From Tretioscincus oriximinensis (lineage: Eukaryota > Chordata > Lepidosauria > Squamata > Gymnophthalmidae): 64,000 nucleotides of DNA. The notes below the pieces were generated by a model. It saw only the letters and a list, made by a program, of their open reading frames with translations, made no database searches and had not been told where the DNA came from. The translations under genes and the position numbers were made by a program. The stretch covers positions 971,728 through 1,035,727 of the forward strand of contig JAJVDF010000345.1 of NCBI GenBank assembly GCA_022410635.1. The letters run 5' to 3'. Below, piece after piece: positions 40,855-50,946 of the stretch (its first letter is position 1; each line of letters starts with the position of its first letter).

Positions 40855-41812
40855 ACGTAGGGTACATTTCAGGTCATTTTCCATTATCACATCCATGTTC
40901 TCCTTTTGTATGCAACTTAAACAGCACCCCTCCCCCCTCCCCAAAATGTCCCTTTTTCCTGCTCACTTTTCTAAAGCCATGGATTTCCTTAGTTGGTAGA
41001 TTATTGCGTGTCGATTCATAAAATTTCACGTTGTGTTTCTGTTTAATTGTTCTTTCATTGTATCACCTTGTATTGTAATATTGAATTCTCCTCATGCTAG
41101 ACTAGAAACATAAAATAAACATTTTATTTTAATATAAGTTAGAGAACACACAATTTCTCAACTGAAATTATACAGAACCAACAAGTTTAAACTTAGGAGT
41201 TCCAAGGCCCATCTATACTTTACCCACAGGTAAACGGTTTCAGGCAGCATTCACTTGACTTCTTGGTCACGTAAAATGAGATCTGAAATTAGATAGCAAG
41301 TTGATGCAGTAGAAAAGAAACCCAAGTAGTATCCAGAGAACATTTGGAGAGAGAAAAGAAAAATTACACAGTTACAAAAAGCAGCATTGCTTGAAATTAG
41401 CTTTATCCTTTGAAGGTACCTCAATGACTTTGAAATCCTTGGTTAGGATTTGGATTAATCCAGGCCAAATCTCCAATCATCACATCTGGTGAACTGTGTG
41501 ACCCACATATAATCAAATGCTTCAGTGTATTCACCTGATCCCCGGTGAAGCCCAGTAGTTTATAACAAAACTGGATAACAAAAATTACATGAAAACTTTG
41601 TACTTCTGTTGCACACATAGCTATCCAGTGGCTTTCTTCAATTGTTTCCAAACACTTTATTTAGTTTCAACCCAATGCAATAATATTATTAACATTTATA
41701 GAGCTCTAACAATGTACTTGACGCTTAGTACTTATTCAGTCATTGTTTACAGTGTTTCAAATCCCCTTTTTTCCACTCTCCCACTCCCATTTTTACACAT
41801 TAATTCAATATT
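40855..41812. other. No recognised feature
   Basis: No repeat or coding signal I can support. Confidence 0.4.
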
Positions 41813-41814
41813 CA

Positions 41815-41940
41815 TCTGAAGAAGTAGACGTGTCTATGAAAGCTCGTGCCATCTACCTTTCTCTTGTTAGTCTCCAAGTGCTACAAGCTCCCTTGATGGA
41901 CTTTGTACTAGACTAACAAGGCTATTTCTCTGAAATGTAT
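41815..41940 (+). mobile_element. PLE terminal unit, complete
   Basis: CATCTGAAGAAGTAGACGTG, TCTATGAAAGCTCGTGCCAT, CTCTTGTTAGTCTCCAAGTG, CTACAAGCTCCCTTGATGGA, CTAACAAGGCTATTTCTCTG. Confidence 0.85.
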
Positions 41941-42172
41941 AAAATACTAAGAAACATCCTGGGACCTGCTTTGTTCTGAAGAAGACCTGGAATGTGATTT
42001 AAAGCACTAGGCACTAAGATGTGAATGGTTCACAGATTTATTCCATGCTTCAGTGAACATCTCTATCGATTGCCAACTTTACAAAAGTCCTTTCATGTAT
42101 AGAAACTGTGTATCCATCTTGTGATGTTTTGCTTGAGAGCCCTTGAATTTAAGTAGGACTTTTCAATATGAG

Positions 42173-42202
42173 TCTCAAAGTGCTGCTAGCTCCTTTGCTG
42201 GA
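42173..42202 (+). mobile_element. 30-bp PLE end insertion with perfect 13-bp duplication
   Basis: TCTCAAAGTGCTGCTAG then CTCCTTTGCTGGA is the last 30 bases of the PLE-derived element. TTTTCAATATGAG occurs exactly at 42,160-42,172 and 42,203-42,215. This is what an extreme 5' truncation by target-primed reverse transcription would leave. Confidence 0.85.
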
Positions 42203-42215
42203 TTTTCAATATGAG

Positions 42216-42690
42216 TTTGTCTTTTTTACATAGAGGTAATCTGACAAGACAAAGTGCCTTTAACAATCGTGATTTTACTTGGCTTTGTGTACAAATCGCA
42301 CATTGTAACAGCAAGGACAGAAAGAATTCATACAACAGGATTCCATATATGTATATGTCCACCAATGTGTGTGAGTTTTAAAAAACTGTACTGTGACATG
42401 ACATTCTAGGATGGCACTAGATCCTGTAAGCCATAGCATTATTTTTCGTCCCGTTAGTTGCCTTGTAGCCTTGCAGTTTATGATCATATCTAATGCTCTA
42501 AGTTACATCTCAGATCCTGTTTCCAGTGTGGATGTTAACCCTTGCTTTCTGGTCATCTTTGCTGGCTTTTGTTAAGTCTGTTCTAGTTTGAGGAGGTGCC
42601 TTGTACTAAACAGTGTTCCAAGTCTAACCAGAAATACTGCAGGAAAAAGAGATAGATTTGATTTACATTTACCTGATTTAACCCACTTTA
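42216..42690. other. No recognised feature
   Basis: No repeat or coding signal I can support. Confidence 0.4.
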
Positions 42691-42694
42691 AGAT

Positions 42695-43178
42695 CATAAG
42701 ATGAACTGTACTGAATTGGGCCACAGCCCATCTAGTCCAGCTTTCTGTCCTCACACAGTGGCCTGCCAATTGCATTATGGCAGTCACAAGCCAGAGAAAC
42801 AAACACTCCATCTGTTCTTGACTAGAAGCTTTGATACTTTTAAGACAGAATTAAACAGGTTCATGGGCACCAAGAGCATAAATAGCTACTAGGACAGATC
42901 TCTTGATACTACGTCTGGGATGGAGCAACAGGCAGTATTCCTGAAATACTATTTGCAGGGAGTCAAGAGCAGGTAAAATATTTTGCCTTCTATCTCAGAC
43001 TGCCCAGGTGCAATTGGTGGGCCACTTTATGAGACAGAATGCTAGAATATATGGGCTCTGGCTCCATCCAGCAGTGCTCCCCTAATGTTCTTTTGATTTC
43101 TTATAAATGGTATTTCAGGAATAGTGGCTTTGCTCCATCCTCAAGGTAGCATCAAGAAATCCGTCTTAGTAGTTTAGT
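42695..43178 (-). mobile_element. CR1 3' UTR, split by another CR1
   Basis: The left part, 42,695-42,825 (GGGCCACAGCCCATCTAGTC...CTGTTCTTGAC), resumes at about 43,107 (AAATGGTATTTCAGGAATAG, CTCCATCCTCAAGGTAGCAT). The missing segment is occupied by the sense CR1. Confidence 0.82.
42826..43104 (+). mobile_element. CR1 inserted in antisense CR1
   Basis: TTTGATACTTTTAAGACAGA, AATTAAACAGGTTCATGGGC, GGATGGAGCAACAGGCAGTA, GAGACAGAATGCTAGAATAT, ending CCCCTAATGTTCTTTTG. A 5'-truncated copy of about 280 bp. Confidence 0.82.
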
Positions 43179-43429
43179 TGGTTAGCTTGATTTGACTTAG
43201 TACTTGTTTGCACAGGCTTAGGAATCCAACTGAGCCTGTGTAAACAGGGCTTAAAAGTCAGGACCATCTCAGATGGAGATGGGTCAAACCTATTTGCTGT
43301 GCAATATTAAAGCTTGTTTGAACATCAATTCCTTTCTTTCTGTTTTTGGGCACACATATGGGAATGAACTGCCCATTTCTGGTCTCAAAATGCAGATATT
43401 AGAATCCCAACAGATTAGCAACAGATGAG

Positions 43430-44740
43430 AGTAACTTCATAATCCACTAGAAAATTATTACAGAGGAGGATCAAGTTGATATTGTCTATCTAGACTTTCA
43501 GAAGGCATTCAATAAAATCCCTTAACAAAGGCTCCTATCAAAAAGCTTTTCAGTCATGAAATAAGGTCCTGTTTTGGGTTAGCAACTGGTTAAAAGGTAG
43601 GAAACAGAGGGTAGTAATAAGTGGACTGTTCTCTTGGTGGAAAGAGGTGAAAAGTGGAGTTCCTCAGGATTCAATACTGGGATCTGCTTTTCAGTATATT
43701 CATAAATGATCTGGATGTTGAGAAAAATAGTGAGATGGACAAGTTTGCTGATGGCACTAAACTGTTCATAGTTATGAAAAAGGAAAATTGATTGTAAAGA
43801 ACTCCAGAGTGATGTCTTGAAATAGGGTGAATAGGCAACAAAGTAGCAAAGGCTCTTTGACCTAAGTAAGTGCAAAGTAATGCACATTGGGGCAATTATT
43901 CTTATCAACTGATGGGGAACTTGGGGTGTTGGTGAACAGCTCAATGAAGATATCAACTGAGTGTGCAGCAGCAGTGAAAAAAGCAAATTCAATGTTAAGG
44001 GTAATTAGAAAGGAAATCAAAAATAGATTAGCAAGAGTCATTTTGACTCTTTAGAAATCTATGGTGAGGACACATTTGGAATACTGTTTACAATTCTGGT
44101 CACCACACCTCAGAAAATATATTGTGGAACTAGTGGAATTAGGCTGTTGCATTAAGGTCATGCAGTGGGCTCTAGCCTCTCCTCCCCCTAGCCTCCTCTC
44201 ATCCCCCTTTCACTTGCTCTTTCCTTGTTTCATTCCTTCTTTTTGTTTTTCTTTACTTTCTTTCCTTCTTTATCCTCCTTCCCTTCCATCTTTCATCCCT
44301 TCCTTCTTTTGTTCTTCTTTTCCCTCGTAGTATTGGTCCCAGTATTGAATCCTAGAGTACTCCAATTCTTACATCTTTCCACCCAGAGAACAGCCAATTT
44401 ATTACTTTCCTCTGTTTTCTGTTTTTTAGCCAGTTTCCAACCCAGGACTCTGGTCTCTTGAGCAGCCTTTGTCATTGGTCTCTGTAGGTTTCCAAAGTGC
44501 CGAGCTCTGTCATTGGTCTCTGGAGGCTGTCAAAGTTCGAAGCCCTGTCAGAATGTTGAACTCTCTTTCATGCTTTTTATTATATGTACAGATTGGAGAA
44601 GGTGCAAAAAGGGGCCACAAGAATGCTCAAGGAGCTAGAACATCTCCCTTATGTAATGAGGCTGCAACGTTTAGGCCTTGAAAGCTGGTGTTTAATTGAA
44701 GTATATAAAACCATGTGTAGGATGGATAAAGTGTATAAGA
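43430..44740 (+). mobile_element. CR1 ORF2 reverse-transcriptase region, decayed and interrupted
   Basis: Sense remnants across frames: QVDIVYLDFQKAFNKIP (RT motif with D of the catalytic triad), VKSGVPQ-like GEKWSSSGFNTG in a shifted frame, FINDLDV, and DKFADGTKLF where the FADD box is read with a frameshift. Past 44,100 come VRTHLEYCLQFWSPHLRKYI and, after an insertion, LEKVQKGATRMLKELEHLPY. The longest CR1 coding remnant in the window; unable to encode protein. Confidence 0.88.
44133..44592. repeat. Composite repeat, copy 2, inserted in CR1
   Basis: Order as at 0.94-1.5 kb: CT-rich tract (about 44,200-44,330), antisense CR1 piece (CCCAGTATTGAATCCTAGAG...TTTTTAGCCAGTTTCC), GGACTCTGGTCTCTTG, about two 38-bp units, CAGAATGTTGAAC. 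CR1 coding continues on both sides, so the composite arrived as a unit or was built here. Confidence 0.75.
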
Positions 44741-44744
44741 TAAT

Positions 44745-45415
44745 CCCCTTTATCTAGTTGTTTATTAACACCCTTGAGGAATTCTAACATGGTCCCAAGG
44801 CCATGCTGCATTTTATCCGGCTATGTGTGCTTTTCCATGTGTTGTGAAATTTCAGTCGATTTCTGAACAGCACTAAACACATTCTATTTGTCTTTCACTA
44901 GCCGGTTTTATTTTTTTCCTTCCTTTCTGCTACTCGAAGGACTTAGAAGCTTTGGTTGTTGTGCAGCCGTTATGCCGACAACCTAATCCACTTTTGAAGA
45001 GTGGAGTCAATATTGCATTATGTTTGAACAAATAAGAACTTTTAATTATATTTTCCAGCGAACCTTGCTTTCGCTTTCTCAGCCATTGCCTGCTAATTTC
45101 ATTTCCAATAGACAAATCTTTACTCAGGATTCTGGCTTCTACTCCAACTTAAGTTTGCTACTGATATGAAAAAAGGCAAAGATTGGCGTAACGCTGGCTA
45201 AGACTTTGGACACAATTCTTTAGAAAAGAAAATATATAGGAAACTGAATTGCATTGCAACAGTCATACAACTGCACACCCTTCCTAATGTAATGTCATTT
45301 GTAACACACACAAAAAGCAGCAGGACTGGAACATATTCCGAAATTGACAGGGGGTTGGACAGAGACAATGATTTCCTAGTATGTTACACATATGGGGTTC
45401 CCTAGCACATGTTGT
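44745..45415. other. Unique sequence, possible conserved non-coding portion
   Basis: No repeat motif. 44,930-45,115 has balanced composition. Whether it is conserved is unknown. Confidence 0.3.
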
Positions 45416-45419
45416 TCCT

Positions 45420-45895
45420 AGCCAGTCTGGTCGATTCGATTCTGTATACCTCCATGAAACCAGCTGGGTGACCTTGGTCTAATTAGCATTCTTCAGAACT
45501 CTCTCAGCCCTAAAGTGTCTCTTGTTTTTTATTTATTTATTAATTTTTAATTAATTTTCCATAACAAATTAATGACCAACAAACAGAAATTAAGTATTAC
45601 TTCATACAACAAAAGTTCTCATATAAGAAACATATTCATACATATTAAAAAAAAGGATTTTTTTTTTAAAAAAATAAAGATAGAACATAAAAACCCATAA
45701 ATAACACCCACACCTCAGAGAGAAGCAATTCTTATAATTAACTTATCTATAATTTGAGTGTTAATTTGATTGCTGCCAAAAACATGGGGCCGCCCCAACG
45801 GTTGGATTGAGAATACACCAGGCAATGAAGATAGGAACAGTGGTTATGAAAGCCACTCTGAGTCCCTTCTTGTTCTTGTTCTTCTCCTCCTGTGA
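45420..45895 (+). mobile_element. tRNA/CORE-type SINE split by an AT-rich insertion
   Basis: Left half: GTCTGGTCGATTCGATTCTG, CAGCTGGGTGACCTTGGTCT, CTCTCTCAGCCCTAAAGTGT. Right half from about 45,850: AAAGCCACTCTGAGTCCCTT, TTGTTCTTGTTCTTC tail. The insertion spans about 45,531-45,845. Confidence 0.75.
45531..45845 (-). mobile_element. Probable L1 3' fragment inside the SINE
   Basis: T-rich left edge (TTTTTTATTTATTTATTAAT) then ACAAATTAATGACCAACAAA, consistent with an antisense LINE tail like those at 50.5 and 54.04 kb. Confidence 0.4.
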
Positions 45896-45899
45896 CTTT

Positions 45900-46135
45900 G
45901 GATGACAGAAGCTTGAAAAAGTATTTGCAGGCAGTGTGAAATGAAAGTGGAAATAGACCAAACTGCCCTTCAAATTTTGCACTTTCTCCAAGCATTGTCC
46001 ACTCTTTGAAGCACCCTCTTCCAGTGGCAGAAACTTTGAAGCCACCCTTTTCAGATGTTGGTCATTTGAGAACAAAGGAACAGAGGCTGGGAGGCCTCTA
46101 TGGGAAGGTTCTACTTGCAAGGCCGCAGCACCCCT
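45900..46135. other. No recognised feature
   Basis: Short stretch without identifiable content. Confidence 0.4.
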
Positions 46136-46139
46136 CAGC

Positions 46140-46400
46140 GCCCAGAGACTCACGGATAGCACAGTTGCACCTGTGAGGTGGGGTTTCAAAGCCCTGTGTC
46201 GGACGTGGGGAGGGGTGAGCACCTTCCACTAGCCTGTAGCTCTAGCCAACCCAGCTATTCGAAAGCAAGAATTGCAAGAAATTGCAACTGACTGCACACC
46301 ACAGCCTGGTGGGGAAGATAGAATGTAAAACTTTGGGCAAAAATACCCTTGTAAGCTGCTTTGAGTCCCTTTGAAAGGTGAGAAAAGCAGGGTATAAGAA
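46140..46400 (+). mobile_element. tRNA-derived SINE, head type 1, giving rise to the TTC tract
   Basis: Head CACGGATAGCACAGTTGCAC, GTGGGGTTTCAAAGCCCTGT (box B). Body CAGCCTGGTGGGGAAGATAG, CCCTTGTAAGCTGCTTTGAG, GAAAAGCAGGGTATAAGAA, then directly the TTC array, which is its expanded tail. Confidence 0.9.
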
Positions 46401-46592
46401 TTCTTCTTCTTCTTCTTCTTCTTCTTCTTCTTCTTCTTCTTCTTCTTCTTCTTCTTCTTCTTCTTCTTCTTCTTCTTCTTCTTCTTCTTCTTCTTCTTCT
46501 TCTTCTTCTTCTTCTTCTTCTTCTTCTTCTTCTTCTTCTTCTTCTTCTTCTTCTTCTTCTTCTTCTTCTTCTTCTTCTTCTTCTTCTTCTTC
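46401..46592 (+). repeat. Uninterrupted (TTC)64 array
   Basis: 192 bases of perfect TTC. Frames on either strand read poly-Ser, poly-Glu or poly-Lys and are not genes. Confidence 0.98.
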
Positions 46593-46714
46593 ATGTGCAT
46601 TGTTTTCATCACTTTTGTTGTCCACCTGAACTTTCTGAGCCTTGGACGTTCATTCACACATCAGTTGAAAATGTATCCCGAAGCAGATTTACTATCCATA
46701 CTCACCAGTGATGA
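46593..46714. other. No recognised feature
   Basis: Short stretch without identifiable content. Confidence 0.4.
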
Positions 46715-46985
46715 TTTATTTATTTATTTCCCATACTTATATCTCGTCCTATACCTGAAGATCTCAGTGCGGCCAACCATAGGAGGGTGCACAAAGCTTT
46801 TGTTGCTTTCTCTGCAACAGACATCTTGTGAAGTAGGTGGGACTGAGAGAGTTCTAAAGAACTGTGACTGGCCCAAGGTCACCCAGCTGGTTTTCATGAA
46901 GGAGCGGGGAATCGAACTGGGAAACTACCATATAAGAGTCCAGCACTCTGACCACTACACCAAATTGGCTCTCAGTTTGATGATA
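46715..46985 (-). mobile_element. L2-type end followed by tRNA/CORE-type SINE
   Basis: ATTTATTTATTTCCCATAC, GTCCTATACCTGAAGATCTC (46,715-46,786), then antisense SINE. Its head on the minus strand reads GCCAATTTGGTGTAGTGGTC (box A) and CCAGTTCGATTCCCC (box B), with GCTGGGTGACCTTGGGCCAG as CORE. The best-preserved head of this SINE family; no intact tRNA fold. Confidence 0.85.
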
Positions 46986-46989
46986 TATG

Positions 46990-48580
46990 TGGAGATCGGG
47001 GTGGAGTAGAGTGGTGGTGGTCACTATAGTTGCCATATAATCATGTCCTTCCATAGGGGCCCTGAGTGCTTTCCACACCTGATGTTTGCCAGATCAGGCC
47101 CACGGAACCACATCAGGCATGCTCCAGACACATTTTGCTTCCCTGGCTAAAGAATGGTGCCTCTTTGTTACAATGTAGACTAAAATACAAAAAGAGGAGG
47201 GAAGGAGGCCCAGGAAGTGAGGAAGGTGAGCAAGGAAGGGAGGGCGAGAGGTTTGAGGCATTGAAAACCTTCTCCCTTATGATCCGGGGTGGTGGAGGGG
47301 CATGGTCAGATGGAGGAGGTGAGATCTGGGTAGGCAAGGGTGTGTGTGTCTGGGACATGTGGTGGGTATGGGGTATGTCCCTTGAGTTACATTACAAATA
47401 TTCAAATGGCCCCTGTCAGAAAAAAAGTTCCCCACCCCTGCTCTATCTATCACATTTGCCCCAACCTCCTCTAAGGAACCCGTAAGTTTATTCTACTGAA
47501 CAGGAAACAGTTCAAAGAGTAACAGTTCCCGTGGAGCATAATTGAAAGATTCTGATACGTAAGTGAGAAAGGATCAGTTAACTTGTCTGACTGCTTTGCC
47601 CTTCCCTAAGAGTCCTCTTGAATGTAGCTGAAAATAGTCAATAGGCAGCAAGCAAGCCCGAGGTTTTGTGATGGGATTTTCATTCTGCTTTGTTCATGTG
47701 TTTCATTCTTTTGTTTTGTCAGCATCTCATTACGGGCAGATAACAGGTGTCTTAGGCTTTGATGCATAACAGAAAATAAAATCTGCTAAAGCTATTTGGC
47801 CAGAGACGTCGGTGGAATAAATGCATGCGCGTGGGACCATGATACAGCCTTATCATAACAATATTACTCAGGAAAGAAGTCTACCATCTATCTCCTGCTC
47901 CTTCTGCTTTCTTTTAGAGAGGCCAGTGGGAGGCTGTGTGTGTTTGTGTATTAAAAAGCCCAGCACACAACCCAAGACAGGCTGTACTTAATTGATAGTC
48001 AGAAAAGACAAGATTTAGGGCTGATTTCCTGAGAACTCACAGCTGCAGCTACAAGGTTTTGCCCTGATAGACTTGGCCTGAAAATGAAAGACAATAGATC
48101 AGTCACTCCCCGAGACCTTGTAGTATCTTTTATGTCTTTGCAACAAAACAGCAGACCGACCTGCCTTAGGATCAGGGCTAGAAGAACCTTCAAAATAATG
48201 GCGACAGCTCCACTGTCCCATTATTTTGCGAGGGGTGAAAGCAAGATTCTCTGAAACAACTACATTCCCAATAATGAGATTCTGGGAATTTCAAAAAGCT
48301 TAATTAGTTTTAAACACTGTGCAAGAGAACGCGAGGAAATGTGCTACCTTGAACTGAGAGTGCAAAAGCTAATGAGGCTGTATTTGCAGGACATAATGCA
48401 ATTTGCAGAAGTGAACCAGATCCATAAATTATAGTGCAGGAAGCAACTTGTTTCTGTATATTTCACAGCCCACTGGAATCAGTTATTTTTCTCAAGTCTT
48501 TTTTTTAAATTCTGGGCTGACAACTAAAGACTTTTTGACCTATAGTTGGCATACCATTGCCCACACCTCCACACAAATCT
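46990..48580. other. Unique sequence, strongest candidate for conserved non-coding DNA
   Basis: No repeat recognised over about 1.5 kb. 47,960-48,460 contains AAAGCTTAATTAGTTTTAAA, GCTAATGAGGCTGTATTTGC and CATAATGCAATTTGCAGAAG. G-rich sequence at 47,180-47,350 yields spurious frames. Confidence 0.3.
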
Positions 48581-48585
48581 ATATC

Positions 48586-48715
48586 TATTTATTTGCTTAT
48601 ATATTTATTTTCCCCTATTTTCCCCAAAGGTTCCAGGGTGGAGCACAGCAAAAGAATAACAAAAACAGGTAAAAATCGTGACAGGGCCTCCAAGCAGAGA
48701 GGACATAGTTTGCTC
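48586..48715 (-). mobile_element. L2 3' end
   Basis: ATTTATTTGCTTATATATTT, CCCCAAAGGTTCCAGGGTGG, ACAGGGCCTCCAAGCAGAGA. Confidence 0.65.
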
Positions 48716-48935
48716 AGGCAAACTATCTTGTGGTTAGAGTATCAATCTTGCCTTGGGCTAGTCACAGTTCTTTGATGGTCTCTCAGCCCCACCTAGTTCA
48801 CAAGGTATCTGTAGTGAAGAGAAGAACAGAAGGTTATACAAGTTGCTTTCATTCCCTTTTTGCTGAGAAACGCATGGTATAAAAGACAACTGTTGTTGTT
48901 TTCTTCTTTTCCTCCTCCTCCTCCTGGCATCTAAA
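48716..48935 (+). mobile_element. tRNA/CORE-type SINE, headless
   Basis: CTTGTGGTTAGAGTATCAAT, GCCTTGGGCTAGTCACAGTT, TCTCTCAGCCCCACCTAGTT, GGTTATACAAGTTGCTTTC, then TTC/TCC tail. Confidence 0.8.
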
Positions 48936-48939
48936 CATT

Positions 48940-49130
48940 AGTCTGATCTTTTGGTAGAGTGTCAGACTCTTATCTGGCAATCTCCCGGTTCGAGTCTGAA
49001 CTTCTCTACAAAGCAGACTATAGTTTGTGAAGCTTTCTCAGCCCCACCTATTTCACAAGATGTCTGTCGTGATGAGAAGAACAGAAGGTGAGGAAAGCTG
49101 CTTTGATTCCTTTCAGACAGTGGCTAGAAT
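48940..49130 (+). mobile_element. tRNA/CORE-type SINE, tandem neighbour
   Basis: Head TTTTGGTAGAGTGTCAGACT, ATCTCCCGGTTCGAGTCTGA (box B), then AGCCCCACCTATTTCACAAG, CAGAAGGTGAGGAAAGCTGC. The CORE is deleted. Confidence 0.8.
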
Positions 49131-49142
49131 AGTCATCAGCAT

Positions 49143-49258
49143 CAGAGAAATAGCTGTTTTAGTATAGTAGAAAGTTCAGCAAGGGGGATAGGAGCACTTA
49201 GAAAGTAGAAAGGTAGGTGGCATAAGCTTTGGTAGACATGTCTACTTCTTCAGGTGCA
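49143..49258 (-). mobile_element. PLE terminal unit, complete
   Basis: CAGAGAAATAGCTGTTTTAG, AAGTTCAGCAAGGGGG, GTAGGTGGCATAAGCTTTGG, TAGACATGTCTACTTCTTCA, GGTGCATT. Confidence 0.85.
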
Positions 49259-49259
49259 T

Positions 49260-50065
49260 TATAATTGTGCGAGGGAGTCCTCTGATAAGGACAACTTTAA
49301 AGCAGCCTCCTGAATGTTAGCTGGCTGTATACAGGTGCAGTCATCCACCAGGAGGATCACCTGTGGGGGTGTGGTACATGGAGCCCAGTATTGTTTGCCA
49401 GGCTCTGGAAAGAGCCGTGGAAATGAGCACATATCTTGATCTACATCTTCAGAGGCCTTTCAAACCACGTCCAGTCTTGGTGAACAGGATTGTTTTTTAA
49501 ACCCCTCACCCCCGGTTTTCAAACCAGTTCCTCATGGCTGATTTAAATGGCACATGTGTGATCAGACCCCTAATCTCCAAAATTTGCTGTGACTGGCAAA
49601 TACTGAGGGAATGGTTGCCAGAGGCCCTCTCACTGACTCTCATTTTCAGACTCAAAACACATAATCTTGACTAGGAAGAACAGTCCAACTTCTATACAAA
49701 CGCAGACGATGTGGAAACTGCCACAATGACCAATGGGATTTTATTTATTAATTTGTTGCATTTGTGTCCCAGTGGAGTCAGATATTCTGGAATAAATCAC
49801 AGATATTCCAGAATTAAGCAGTCCAGCCAGTAATTTATTCTGGAATATCCAAGTATATCTACTATTAATAAAATTCACATTGACGAGTCCAACATTCCGA
49901 GCTCTGTTGACCAACGACAGGGCTTGAAACTTTGGACTTGAGGATTTTGGGTGGATTCTCAGTAGGATGTGGGCAGAACCTGGGTGTGGCACAGGTGGAG
50001 CCTGGGCATGAAACAAAAGAAAAGGTGGGGCTTGGCTGAAGTTTGGGCCAAACAGACGGAGTCAG
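49260..50065. other. Mostly unique; one inverted VNTR unit
   Basis: 49,906-49,936 (GACCAACGACAGGGCTTGAA, ACTTTGG) is a single inverted copy of the 38-bp VNTR unit. The rest is unassigned; TTCCAGAATTAAGC and TATTCTGGAATA near 49,790-49,850 form short inverted repeats. Confidence 0.4.
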
Positions 50066-50069
50066 GAAA

Positions 50070-50272
50070 TGCTGACATTCTATCTTCCCCACCAGGCTGT
50101 GGTGGTTCCCATGTATCTACTTGCATTCAGTTGCAATTTCCTGCAATTCTTGCTTTCAAATAGCTGTGCTGGCTAGAGCTACAGGCTAGTGCTCACCCCT
50201 TCCCATGTCCAACACAGGGCTTCGAAACCTGATCTCCCAGATGAGAGATGGTTTCCTTAGCTATCCGTGCCT
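50070..50272 (-). mobile_element. tRNA-derived SINE, head type 1, tail lost
   Basis: CTTCCCCACCAGGCTGTGGT, GGCTAGAGCTACAGGCTAG, GGGCTTCGAAACCTGATCTC, TTCCTTAGCTATCCGTGCCT. The head abuts the CR1. Confidence 0.85.
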
Positions 50273-50890
50273 GAGGACAGACAAAGGAAAATATTTTTTT
50301 CCACCCAGAGAGTCTTTGGACTTCGGAATTTACTTCCAAAAGAGGTTGTGGTAGCTAGCAGCCTGGAAGCTTTAAGACAGGATTAGTTCATGGAGCCCAA
50401 GGGTATAAATAGCTACTAGGATGGATATCTGGATGCTGCCTCCGAGATAAAACAACAGGCATGATTCCTGAAATACCATTCGCAGGGCGTCGAGAACAGG
50501 TTTTTTTTTCACTCTTTTTTTTTCAGTTTTACTTTTTTATAGATGCATCAAAAAAAGCATAAAGCTTTTACATTGTTATACATTTAACATAATCCATCTC
50601 CATAAATCCCAACCACCCATTGCCAACCCACCTACCCACCCTAACCAGGCAATCTTCCATATACCTCATAATTTACACATAAGGAAAAAAAGCGAACCAT
50701 ATAATTAACATATTATAAATTATATCAATTTTAAATCTTTTCACTTGATCCGTACAGGGTGTCGGGAACAGTTGAAGATTTTGCCTTCTTCTGTTCCAGG
50801 CGCAATTGGTTGGCCTCTGCGTGAGGCAGAATGCTGGACGAGATGGGGCCCAGCCTGATTCAGCAGGGCTCCTCTTGTGTTCTTATGGAA
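50273..50890 (+). mobile_element. CR1 ORF end and 3' UTR, split by L1
   Basis: GAGGACAGACAAAGGAAAAT, GCAGCCTGGAAGCTTTAAGA, GCATGATTCCTGAAATACC. After the L1: GTTGAAGATTTTGCCTTCTT, GCCTGATTCAGCAGGGCTCC, CTTGTGTTCTTATGG. Confidence 0.9.
50500..50754 (-). mobile_element. L1 3' end insertion with 17-bp target-site duplication
   Basis: A T-run at the left edge (the antisense poly(A)), then AT-rich 3' UTR. CAGGGCGTCGAGAACAG (50,483-50,499) and CAGGGTGTCGGGAACAG (50,755-50,771) flank it, 15 of 17 identical. About 255 bp survive. Confidence 0.85.
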
Positions 50891-50946
50891 TGATCCCCCT
50901 GTAGGATGTATGTTTCTCATATTCAAAGAAAGGGACACAAAGGACA

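Noticed and set aside
44133..44592. Solo LTR (starts TG, ends CA)
   Set aside because: The interior is an antisense CR1 piece and a VNTR shared with 0.94-1.5 kb; no LTR signals and no clear duplication.
46229..46657. Poly-Lys, poly-Glu and poly-Ser proteins
   Set aside because: Frames of the (TTC)64 array; not proteins.
47066..47485. 139-codon Gly/Glu-rich frame
   Set aside because: G-rich low-complexity sequence, no domain, no splice context.
48940..49020. tRNA gene (box A and box B present)
   Set aside because: Part of a SINE head; no acceptor stem or proper cloverleaf, and the SINE body follows.
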